Below, piece after piece: positions 1-6,131 of a stretch of DNA of 6,131 nucleotides. Source of the DNA: JBJKPP01 sp046706145 (GTDB taxonomy: Bacteria; Bacteroidota; Ignavibacteria; Ignavibacteriales; Ignavibacteriaceae); NCBI GenBank assembly GCA_046706145.1, contig JBJKPP010000073.1, positions 1 through 6,131 on the forward strand, in the 5' to 3' direction. Within the stretch, counting starts at the first letter, position 1, and each line of letters starts with the position of its first letter. Both the position numbers and the translations under genes were made by a program. The notes beneath the pieces are model-generated. The model searched no databases and was not told the origin of the DNA. It worked only from the letters and a program-made list of their open reading frames with translations.

Positions 1-1068
1 GTTATTCCCATCATTGAAGATTACAATAGTCGGGGAAAATTTCCGATGAAGCTTATTCCAATAATGGCTGAACTAGGATTATTCGGCTCTAACTTGCCTC
101 CTGAATATGGTTGTGCGGGAATGAACAACGTTGCATACGGACTTGTAATGCAGGAACTCGAGAGGGGAGACAGCGGAGTAAGAAGTTTTGTTTCTGTCCA
201 GAGTGCGTTAGTTATGTATCCAATTTTTGCTTTTGGCAGTGTTGAGCAAAAAGATTACTGGCTGCCGTTATTAACTAGAGGAGATAAAATAGGCTGCTTT
301 GGTCTAACAGAACCTGACTATGGCTCTAATCCTGGCGGTATGATTACCAAAGCTGAAAAAGTGGATGGTGGATATGTTATAAACGGTGCAAAGATGTGGA
401 TTACAAATGGCACCATTGCGGACATAGCCGTTGTCTGGGCAAAGTTAGATGGTGTTGTGAGAGGCTTTTTAGTTGAGAAGGATAGCAAAGGTTTTAAAGC
501 ACCTGAAATGAAAGGTAAACATTCACTTCGTGCTTCTGTAACTTCGGAATTAACTTTTGATAATGTTTTTGTTCCTACAAATCATATACTTCCTAAGACC
601 GATGGATTGAAAAACGCGCTTATGTGTTTGAATCAAGCGAGGTACGGAATTGCATGGGGAGTTGTTGGGGCAATGATGGCTTGTTATGTTAGTGCGTTAG
701 AATATGCAAAATCCCGGGTACAATTCAGTAAACCTATAGCTGCTTATCAATTGACTCAAGAGAAATTAGTTTTTATGTTGACGGAAATTACGAAGTCACA
801 ATTTATAAATCTCCAACTTGGTAGAATGAAAGACAACGGTACTCTAAAGCATGTTCATGTTTCACTTGCAAAAAGAAATAATTGTGAGAAAGCTTTAGAA
901 GTTGCTAGAATAGCACGTGAAATTTTAGGAGCCAATGGAATCCTTGATGAATACCCCGTAATGAGGCACTCAGCTAACCTGGAAGCAGTGAAAACTTACG
1001 AAGGAACTCACGAAATGCATACTCTAATTATTGGAGAAGATATAACTGGATTTCCGGCATACGATTAA
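1..1068 (+). CDS. Glutaryl-CoA dehydrogenase (acyl-CoA dehydrogenase family), 5' end cut off by window
   Basis: This is an FAD flavoenzyme of the acyl-CoA dehydrogenase superfamily, most like glutaryl-CoA dehydrogenase, which oxidises and decarboxylates glutaryl-CoA to crotonyl-CoA in lysine, tryptophan and aromatic breakdown. The frame is open from base 1, so the ATG at 46 is internal: the residues before it (VIPIIEDYNSRGKFP) align with the N-terminal helical domain of the human enzyme. About 355 residues are visible against a usual 390 or so. Recognisable blocks are YGCAG, LERGDSGVR, FGLTEPDYGSNPGGM (flavin/substrate region), KMWITNG, the ARYGIAWG helix and the C-terminal NLEAVKTYEGTHEMH. 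The catalytic base is Glu at 1000-1002. The Arg at 181-183 matches the residue that binds the glutaryl carboxylate (human Arg94), which favours glutaryl-CoA over short-chain acyl-CoA. A Tyr directly precedes the catalytic Glu, as in decarboxylating members. An electron-transfer flavoprotein would be the expected acceptor, but none is encoded here. Confidence 0.9.
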   Translation, partial: VIPIIEDYNSRGKFPMKLIPIMAELGLFGSNLPPEYGCAGMNNVAYGLVMQELERGDSGVRSFVSVQSALVMYPIFAFGSVEQKDYWLPLLTRGDKIGCFGLTEPDYGSNPGGMITKAEKVDGGYVINGAKMWITNGTIADIAVVWAKLDGVVRGFLVEKDSKGFKAPEMKGKHSLRASVTSELTFDNVFVPTNHILPKTDGLKNALMCLNQARYGIAWGVVGAMMACYVSALEYAKSRVQFSKPIAAYQLTQEKLVFMLTEITKSQFINLQLGRMKDNGTLKHVHVSLAKRNNCEKALEVARIAREILGANGILDEYPVMRHSANLEAVKTYEGTHEMHTLIIGEDITGFPAYD

Positions 1069-1106
1069 TCCCTTGTGGCATTTTAAAAATTTATCATTTT
1101 GCTAAT

Positions 1107-2573
1107 ATGAACAAAACTCAAGAAATTAAAGTAGGATTAACCTTTGACGATATTTTACTGGAGCCAAGAAAATCTTCTGTCCTTCCGCGGGAAGTTGATA
1201 TTACTACATATTTAACTCCTGAAATCAAGCTTAATGTACCAATATTGTCGGCCGCAATGGATACAGTAACCGAATCTGATTTGGCAATTGCACTTGCAAG
1301 AGAAGGAGGAATAGGAATCCTTCACAAGAATATGAGTATAGAAAAACAGTGTGAAGAAGTTGACAAAGTTAAAAGATCTGAAAGTGGAATGATACGAAAT
1401 CCAGTTACACTCTCGAGGGAGAAAACTATAGCGGATGCAATCGAATTAATGAAAAAGTACAGTATATCCGGTATTCCTATTGTAGATGAAAAAGGGAAAC
1501 TAGTTGGAATACTTACTAATAGAGATTTACGTTTCGAGCCTAACAAAAGACAGAAAGTTAAAAATTTAATGACCTCAGAAAATCTAATAACTGCTCCGCT
1601 TGGAACAACTCTTGAAAAGGCTGAAAAAATTCTTCAAAAATATAAAATAGAAAAACTTCCTGTAGTTGATAGAAATGGTATTCTGAAAGGTTTAATTACT
1701 TTTAAGGACATACAAAAGAAGAAGAAACACCCCAACGCGTGTAAGGATGACCAGGGAAGATTACGTGTGGGAGCAGCAGTAGGAATAACTTATGACACAA
1801 ACGATAGGGTAGAGGCATTAATTAAAGCTGGTGCAGATGTAATAGTAATTGATACTGCACACGGCCATTCTCGTGGAGTAATTAAGAAAATAAAAGAGAT
1901 TAGAAAAAAATATAAATATGAGCAGTTAATTGCTGGTAATATAGGTACTTATGAGGCAGCACTTGATTTATTGGATTGTAAAATAGATGCTATTAAAGTT
2001 GGAATTGGGCCAGGTTCCATTTGTACTACTAGAGTTGTAGCCGGAGTAGGAGTTCCTCAAATTACAGCAGTATCAGATGTTTATAAAGCAGTACGAAAAA
2101 GTGGACTTCCTGTAATTGCAGACGGCGGAATAAAACAAACCGGCGACATTCCAAAAGCGATTGCTGCAGGAGCTGATTCCGTAATGATAGGTGGATTATT
2201 TGCGGGTGTTGAAGAAAGTCCTGGTGAAAAAGTTTTATTTGAAGGAAGAAGTTTTAAGATTTATAGAGGTATGGGCTCTCTTGGTGCTATGAAAGAAGGA
2301 AGCAAGGATAGATATTTTCAAGATGTTGAAGATAATATTGCAAAGTTAGTTCCTGAAGGAGTTGAAGGCAGAGTACCGTATAAGGGGCCGCTGTCTGATA
2401 CAGTATATCAGTTGATTGGAGGTTTAAGAGCTGCGATGGGATACTGTGGAGCAAAAAATATTAATGAATTAAAAACAAAAACTAAATTCATAAAAATTAC
2501 GCTCTCCGGTTTACGCGAAAGCCATCCTCATGATGTTACTATAACAAAGGAAGCACCTAATTATCATATCTAG
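1107..2573 (+). CDS. guaB: IMP dehydrogenase (GuaB)
   Basis: This cytoplasmic enzyme oxidises IMP to XMP with NAD+, the committed step to GMP. The 488 residues are a normal full length. The catalytic TIM barrel starts with LTFDDILLEP (residues 11-20) and PILSAAMDTVTE (45-56). Two CBS domains, which usually bind adenine nucleotides and regulate the enzyme, are inserted at about 95-205. The barrel resumes with VIDTAHGHS (247-255), then the K+-binding and catalytic loop GIGPGSICTTR with Cys306, the IMP phosphate-binding IADGGIK (337-343), GMGSLGAM (388-395), and the mobile-flap Arg402-Tyr403 in the DRYF motif. EGVEGRVPYKG and the C-terminal HPHDV tail complete the fold. Ala251 and Tyr446 match the Ala/Tyr pair of bacterial-type enzymes. 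The ATG at 1107 places MNKTQEIKVGLTFDD at the usual N-terminus. It lies 38 bases after the dehydrogenase stop, with no recognisable SD sequence. All key residues are present. Confidence 0.98.
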   Translation: MNKTQEIKVGLTFDDILLEPRKSSVLPREVDITTYLTPEIKLNVPILSAAMDTVTESDLAIALAREGGIGILHKNMSIEKQCEEVDKVKRSESGMIRNPVTLSREKTIADAIELMKKYSISGIPIVDEKGKLVGILTNRDLRFEPNKRQKVKNLMTSENLITAPLGTTLEKAEKILQKYKIEKLPVVDRNGILKGLITFKDIQKKKKHPNACKDDQGRLRVGAAVGITYDTNDRVEALIKAGADVIVIDTAHGHSRGVIKKIKEIRKKYKYEQLIAGNIGTYEAALDLLDCKIDAIKVGIGPGSICTTRVVAGVGVPQITAVSDVYKAVRKSGLPVIADGGIKQTGDIPKAIAAGADSVMIGGLFAGVEESPGEKVLFEGRSFKIYRGMGSLGAMKEGSKDRYFQDVEDNIAKLVPEGVEGRVPYKGPLSDTVYQLIGGLRAAMGYCGAKNINELKTKTKFIKITLSGLRESHPHDVTITKEAPNYHI

Positions 2574-2587
2574 GCTGACGCTGATAT

Positions 2588-2600
2588 TGTGTTTAACACA
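2588..2600. repeat. Perfect 13-base palindrome in the guaB-glycosyltransferase gap
   Basis: The 41-base gap contains TGTGTT-T-AACACA, two 6-base arms around a single T, ending 14 bases before the glycosyltransferase ATG. The one-base spacer is too short for a stable RNA hairpin and no T-run follows, so it does not look like a terminator. It could be a protein-binding site near a promoter, or chance in AT-rich DNA. A partial tandem repeat (GCTGAC GCTGAT, 2574-2585) sits just upstream. Only the palindrome itself is certain; any function is speculation. Confidence 0.35.
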
Positions 2601-2614
2601 TAATTTATTCAAGT

Positions 2615-3895
2615 ATGTTTAAAGTTCTTGTAATTGCATATTATTTCCCTCCGATGGGTCTTAGTGGTGTTCAGAGAACTGTTAAGTTTGTAAAATATAT
2701 GGAGAAGTTCGGCTGGCAGCCCACTGTTGTTACAACCTCTAATGTAGCCTACTTTGCACATGACGAATCTTTGCTGGAGGAAGTTAAAAATACAAAAATT
2801 GTTAGGGTAGGAGCTAAAGAGCCTAATTCTCTCCTTGCTAAATATGGTACAATGAAAATCCCCAGTGAGTTTCTAAGAAAAGTCTTTAACAGATTAAGTC
2901 AAACTTTTTTTATTCCGGATAATAAAATATCATGGTCCAAGAAAGCATTTAAAGTTTCTTCTAAACTATTAACAGAGGAAAAGTACGATATCATTTTCGT
3001 TACAATTCCACCATTTTCCACTTTCAGGGAAGCTGTTAAATTAAAGGAACAATTTAATCTTCCCCTTCTTGTTGATTACAGAGATTTATGGTTGGACAGC
3101 TACTTTTCATTTTACTTAACTCCATTTCATAGGTTATTAAATAAAAGGATGGAGTACAAAGCATTAAAGAAAGCAGATAAAATAACCGTAACAAATCGAG
3201 TTATAAAAGAAAAATTATTAAAACATTACAAGTTTTTGACTTTTAATGATGTGGTTATTATTTCACACGGCTATGATGAAGAAGATTTTGCGATTCCAAA
3301 TATTAAGAAAGATAAAAGTAATAAAATGATGATCACGTATTCCGGGATTTTTATAGAATATAATACGCCTAAATATTTCCTCAGAGCTTTCAAACTATTG
3401 GTTGATCAAAACCCGGAAATTGCTGAAAATATAACTCTCCGATTCATAGGTTTCCTCAGAAAAGAGAATGAAAAACTAATTAACAAGTTAGGTATATCAA
3501 GATACGTTGAGAATTTGAACTATCTTGATCATAAAACAGCAGTCAAAAAGCTAATGGAGAGCGATATATTGTGGATGATGGTTGGACGGAAGAAGAATAT
3601 AGATGCCATTCTTCCGGGAAAAATTTATGAGTATTTCGGAACTATGAAACCTGTGATTGCCTGTGTACCTAAAGGTGCTGCGAGAACTGCGGCAATCGCT
3701 TACGATGCATCATTTGTAACAGAACCGGACAATGTTATGGAAATTAAGAGTGTTTTTGTTCATGTTTATGAACTGTTTAAATCTAACAAACTTCCGGTAC
3801 CTAAAGAGGATTATGTGAAGAATCATTCAAGAGAAAACTTGACCAAAAACCTGACACAACAGTTCCAATTTTTAATTAAGGAAGAAGTAAGTTGA
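2615..3895 (+). CDS. Glycosyltransferase, GT4-type (GT-B fold), acceptor unknown
   Basis: This predicted cytoplasmic or membrane-associated sugar transferase of 426 residues most likely uses a nucleotide-activated sugar to build a surface polysaccharide or glycolipid; donor and acceptor cannot be read from the sequence. The N-terminal acceptor domain opens with a beta strand and the family signature VLVIAYYFPPMGLSGVQR (residues 4-21), typical of GT4-like proteins, and includes DYRDLW (154-159). The C-terminal donor domain begins near MMITYSG (238-244) after HGYDEEDF (218-225). It contains the nucleotide-sugar region LPGKIYEYFGTMKPVIA (333-349), where Glu339 fits the second Glu of the EX7E motif; the first Glu position is Ala331, so that motif is incomplete. 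No signal peptide or clear transmembrane segment is seen. The ATG at 2615 gives the expected N-terminus but has no SD sequence. The last codons overlap the purD start by 4 bases, so translation is probably coupled. The name is secure only at family level. Confidence 0.88.
   Translation: MFKVLVIAYYFPPMGLSGVQRTVKFVKYMEKFGWQPTVVTTSNVAYFAHDESLLEEVKNTKIVRVGAKEPNSLLAKYGTMKIPSEFLRKVFNRLSQTFFIPDNKISWSKKAFKVSSKLLTEEKYDIIFVTIPPFSTFREAVKLKEQFNLPLLVDYRDLWLDSYFSFYLTPFHRLLNKRMEYKALKKADKITVTNRVIKEKLLKHYKFLTFNDVVIISHGYDEEDFAIPNIKKDKSNKMMITYSGIFIEYNTPKYFLRAFKLLVDQNPEIAENITLRFIGFLRKENEKLINKLGISRYVENLNYLDHKTAVKKLMESDILWMMVGRKKNIDAILPGKIYEYFGTMKPVIACVPKGAARTAAIAYDASFVTEPDNVMEIKSVFVHVYELFKSNKLPVPKEDYVKNHSRENLTKNLTQQFQFLIKEEVS
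3879..3885 (+). promoter_or_regulatory. Shine-Dalgarno site for purD
   Basis: The bases AGGAAG lie inside the end of the glycosyltransferase gene, about 6-9 bases before the TTG at 3892. This is the only clear purine-rich SD site at a visible start in the window; guaB and the glycosyltransferase have AT-rich leaders without one. It supports the TTG as the true start and fits re-initiation by ribosomes finishing the upstream gene. Confidence 0.7.
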
Positions 3896-5169
3896 AAGTT
3901 GCAATTATCGGGTCAGGCGGGCGTGAGCACGCTTTGGCCTATAAGATAAGGGAAAGTAAAAACTGTTCCGGACTTTTCATATTACCTGGTAATCCGGGAA
4001 CTAAAGCAATTGGTCAAAATGTAGATATTGACGTAAAAAATTATAAAAAAATATTGAATTTTTGTTTGAATGAAAAAATAGATTTGGTGGTAATTGGGCC
4101 TGAAGTTTCACTAGTTGAAGGACTAAGCGATTTGCTTAGAGAAAACAATATCAATGTTTTTGGTCCTAACAAGAATGCCGCTGAAATAGAAGCACACAAG
4201 TCATTTGCAAAAAGATTAATGAACGAATATAAAATTCCCACAGCAAATTTTGTTGAGTTTGATTCTTCACAACTTACTGCTGCTAAAAAGTATTTAGAAA
4301 AAGCGAACTTCCCATTGGTTGTCAAAGCTGATGGCCTGGCAGCAGGGAAGGGAGTTTTGATATGTGAAAATACTGAGGAAGGTTATTCAGCGATAGATGA
4401 ATTATTTGTAAATAAAATTTTTGGTGAATCGGGTAACAAAGTTGTTATAGAAGAGTTTTTAACCGGACAAGAAGCCTCCATTTTTGCAATTACCGATGGA
4501 GAAAAGTTTATTTGTTTACCTTCTTCGCAAGATCATAAAAGAATTGGAGATGGCGATACTGGCAAAAATACAGGGGGTATGGGAGCATATTCACCTACGC
4601 CAGTTGTGTCCGAAGAAATTCTTAAAAAGGTTGAACAAGATATTATTAAGCCTACTTTACAAGGACTTAAAAGAAAGAATCGAAAATTTATTGGTTGTCT
4701 GTATTGTGGATTGATGATAACGGAATTAGGACCGAAAGTTATAGAGTTCAATTGCAGATTTGGTGATCCCGAGACCCAAGTAGTTTTACCATTGTTAAAA
4801 GGAGATTTCCTCAGCCTACTTTATTCAGCATCAATAGGTAAACTTGATGAAAATGCTGTCAGCTATTCCGGTGGTGCTGCGGTTTGTGTTGTAGCTGCTT
4901 CTAAAGGTTATCCGGACAAATATGAAAAAGGATTTGAAATTACCGGGTTGGATAAAATTAATAACCTAAATACTATTGTTTTTCATGCGGGCACAAAAGA
5001 ATCTAACGGAAATATTACCACCAATGGTGGACGAGTGCTGGGCGTTACCTCATTTATTGAAGAGTCTAATTTAGCTTTAGCGAAGAATATTGCATATGAT
5101 GCTTTATCAAAAATTCACTTTGAAGGAATTTACTTTAGAAATGATATTGCTGATAAGGGCATTGTTTAA
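3892..5169 (+). CDS. purD: Phosphoribosylamine-glycine ligase (GARS, PurD)
   Basis: This cytoplasmic ATP-grasp ligase joins phosphoribosylamine and glycine with ATP to give glycinamide ribonucleotide, the second step of de novo purine synthesis. Its 425 residues match a stand-alone bacterial PurD, with no PurM or PurN fusion. The N-domain has GSGGREHA (7-14), LPGNPGT (31-37) and IGPE (68-71). The ATP-grasp part has HKSFAK (102-107), the ATP-binding KADGLAAGKGV (145-155), DHKR (214-217) and DTGKNTGGMGAYSP (222-235). The metal/ATP site is in EFNCRFGDPETQ (285-296), followed by a C-terminal domain ending in YFRNDIA. The start is TTG: an in-frame TAA lies at 3877-3879, no ATG or GTG falls between it and 3892, the next in-frame Met is near residue 110, and homologues begin MKV at this point. 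The TTG shares four bases (TTGA) with the glycosyltransferase stop and has a good SD sequence upstream. With guaB 1.3 kb upstream, it is the second purine gene on this strand. Confidence 0.97.
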   Translation: MKVAIIGSGGREHALAYKIRESKNCSGLFILPGNPGTKAIGQNVDIDVKNYKKILNFCLNEKIDLVVIGPEVSLVEGLSDLLRENNINVFGPNKNAAEIEAHKSFAKRLMNEYKIPTANFVEFDSSQLTAAKKYLEKANFPLVVKADGLAAGKGVLICENTEEGYSAIDELFVNKIFGESGNKVVIEEFLTGQEASIFAITDGEKFICLPSSQDHKRIGDGDTGKNTGGMGAYSPTPVVSEEILKKVEQDIIKPTLQGLKRKNRKFIGCLYCGLMITELGPKVIEFNCRFGDPETQVVLPLLKGDFLSLLYSASIGKLDENAVSYSGGAAVCVVAASKGYPDKYEKGFEITGLDKINNLNTIVFHAGTKESNGNITTNGGRVLGVTSFIEESNLALAKNIAYDALSKIHFEGIYFRNDIADKGIV

Positions 5170-5222
5170 TTATAATATTATTTTATAATTGAAGTTATAA
5201 TCTTAGAACTTCTCAGAAAGGG
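5170..5222. other. AT-rich convergent intergenic gap, possible weak bidirectional terminator
   Basis: This 53-base gap separates the stop of purD from the stop of the oppositely oriented transporter gene. It contains the palindromic hexamer TTATAA three times (5170-5175, 5183-5188, 5195-5200). It also has an inverted repeat GAAGTT/AACTTC (5191-5196 and 5207-5212) with a 10-base loop, and the 9-base palindrome AGAACTTCT (5205-5213). Neither stem is GC-rich and neither is followed by a clean T-run on either strand, so a classical intrinsic terminator is not supported. Position alone suggests that transcription from both sides ends near here. Confidence 0.3.
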
Positions 5223-6131
5223 TTATTCTGCAACTTCAACTTTTTTGGTGTTTTTATTTTTTTTGTACCTTAAAAACAGCAAAGGAATTATTATCGTACT
5301 GGTTATAATCGCGCCCGCCAAAAAATCATCTCCAATCCCCCGTACAAAAGCTTGGTTAGAAATATTTTGAGCCATCAAAGCTTTAGCTCTCATGGTAAGT
5401 TGACTTGAGACCCCGCCTACAGATTGTTGTACAAAATATCTCAGACCATATAACATGTGTTTAAAAACATTTGAATTTTTATTGACTGACTGGCTATAGA
5501 TTGCTGAATGGAAAATCACTCTTCGCGTAAGCAAGGTTCCCAATATTGCCACACCAAAACTCCCACCAACCTGACGTATGGTATTGAATAATCCTGTTGC
5601 CTGCGCCATTTTTTCTTTTGTAATATCGTTTACTGCAATTGTGCTTAAAGGAATAAACATAAAACCGAGTCCAAATCCTCTTATTATTAATGGGAGAATT
5701 ATGCCACCGTACTCGGTTGTAAGCGATAAATCCCTGTATAAATACATGCTCAAAAATGTTAGTATGATCCCTATAGAAATTGGAATTTTGGGGTTTAATT
5801 TGTCCGTCATTTTGCCTGCAACAGGCGACATAATTGCCTGTATTATTCCGACGGGGAAGAATACTAGCCCTGCCTGTAAGGCTGTGTACCCAAGAGAATT
5901 TTGTAGATAAATGGGTAATAAAAATGAATTGCCAAAGAAAGCTAAACCGAAAATGAAAAACATTATGTTCGACAGTCCAAAATTACGATTCTTCAATATT
6001 CGCAAGTCTAAGATTGGATTTTTACAAGATAATTCTCTTGATAAAAAGATAACGAAACTTATGAAGGCAATGAAGAAACAAGTTAGAATAAAATTTGATG
6101 TCCACCCGCCTGTATTCCAGGCAGAATTACC
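5223..6131 (-). CDS. DHA2-family (EmrB/QacA-type) MFS drug efflux transporter, N-terminal part beyond window
   Basis: This is an inner-membrane, proton-driven multidrug exporter of the 14-helix DHA2 family. The visible part is the last 302 residues before the TAA (complement of 5223-5225), against about 500 for the family. The frame stays open to the right edge, so the TTG at 6005 is only an internal Leu codon. Seven hydrophobic segments fit helices 8-14, at visible residues of about 11-32, 54-74, 85-107, 116-132, 142-167, 180-202 and 270-288. Family signatures are LDLRILKNRNF after helix 8, LQNSLGYTALQAGL, the RGFGLGFMFIPLSTIA helix and the NTIRQVGGSFGVAILGTLL helix. The long polar loop before the last helix is typical of EmrB-like proteins, and the tail is basic (RYKKNKNTKK). 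The substrate cannot be told. EmrB-like pumps usually work with an EmrA-type adaptor and an outer-membrane channel, which would lie beyond the right edge if present. The gene converges on purD and is a separate unit. Confidence 0.9.
   Translation of the reverse strand, partial: GNSAWNTGGWTSNFILTCFFIAFISFVIFLSRELSCKNPILDLRILKNRNFGLSNIMFFIFGLAFFGNSFLLPIYLQNSLGYTALQAGLVFFPVGIIQAIMSPVAGKMTDKLNPKIPISIGIILTFLSMYLYRDLSLTTEYGGIILPLIIRGFGLGFMFIPLSTIAVNDITKEKMAQATGLFNTIRQVGGSFGVAILGTLLTRRVIFHSAIYSQSVNKNSNVFKHMLYGLRYFVQQSVGGVSSQLTMRAKALMAQNISNQAFVRGIGDDFLAGAIITSTIIIPLLFLRYKKNKNTKKVEVAE

Noticed and set aside
46..1068. ATG at 46 as the true start of the dehydrogenase
   Set aside because: The frame is open to base 1 and the upstream residues align with the N-terminal domain of glutaryl-CoA dehydrogenases, so the gene begins outside the window.
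1073..1106. Possible promoter for guaB (TTGTGG, later TATCATTTTG resembling the Bacteroidota -7 element)
   Set aside because: The spacing does not fit the TTTG/TAnnTTTG consensus, and a start site this close would leave almost no leader; AT-rich DNA gives such matches easily.
1322..1546. 74-residue open frame on the - strand inside guaB
   Set aside because: It lies wholly within a well-conserved gene, resembles no known protein and has no start signal; it is a shadow of guaB.
4035..4078. Several A6-A7 runs in purD as possible frameshift or slippage sites
   Set aside because: The frame continues intact through conserved sequence on both sides and the composition is AT-rich, so nothing beyond base bias is needed to explain them.
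4041..4751. Short open frames on both strands inside purD
   Set aside because: All overlap conserved PurD motifs in other frames, with low-complexity or unrecognisable translations; they are chance frames.
5578..5910. 110-residue + strand frame opposite the transporter
   Set aside because: It is antisense to conserved transmembrane helices, and its product looks like a reversed shadow of the transporter, with no family signature.
5223..6005. TTG at 6005 as the start of the transporter
   Set aside because: The frame stays open to 6131 and encodes another transmembrane helix plus the DHA2-typical LDLRILKNRNF segment, so the codon is internal.

Overview
The window is a compact, AT-rich stretch of bacterial chromosome. 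It holds four genes in a row on the + strand and one converging gene on the - strand. Both outer genes are cut by the window edges. Low GC by eye, almost no gap between genes, poor Shine-Dalgarno (SD) sequences before two of the three visible starts, and the style of the GuaB and PurD proteins suggest the Bacteroidota/Ignavibacteriota branch (perhaps an Ignavibacteria-like organism). That assignment is inference from general impression; there is no rRNA or other marker to settle it.

Layout: (1) positions 1-1068, a glutaryl-CoA dehydrogenase-like acyl-CoA dehydrogenase missing about its first 40-50 residues; (2) 1107-2573, complete guaB (IMP dehydrogenase) with two CBS domains; (3) 2615-3895, a complete GT4-type (GT-B fold) glycosyltransferase of unknown acceptor; (4) 3892-5169, complete purD (phosphoribosylamine-glycine ligase), whose TTG start overlaps the glycosyltransferase stop by 4 bases; (5) 5223-6131 on the - strand, the C-terminal half of a DHA2 (EmrB/QacA-type) MFS drug-efflux transporter. 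The genes at 5169 and 5223 converge across a 53-base AT-rich gap. No gap between genes exceeds 60 bases, and I see no RNA gene, mobile element, CRISPR array or long repeat.

Functionally, guaB and purD both serve purine nucleotide synthesis: PurD acts at step 2 of de novo IMP synthesis and GuaB commits IMP to GMP. The glycosyltransferase between them is coupled to purD by the overlap, so the three probably share a transcript, but no direct metabolic link between sugar transfer and purine synthesis is visible. The acyl-CoA dehydrogenase (lysine/tryptophan/benzoate-type glutaryl-CoA breakdown) is co-directional but functionally unrelated. I looked for a novel system and did not find one: this is ordinary housekeeping and metabolic DNA. 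The points worth a second look are small: the glycosyltransferase-purD overlap with a TTG start, a predicted decarboxylating active site in the dehydrogenase, and a 13-base palindrome before the glycosyltransferase.
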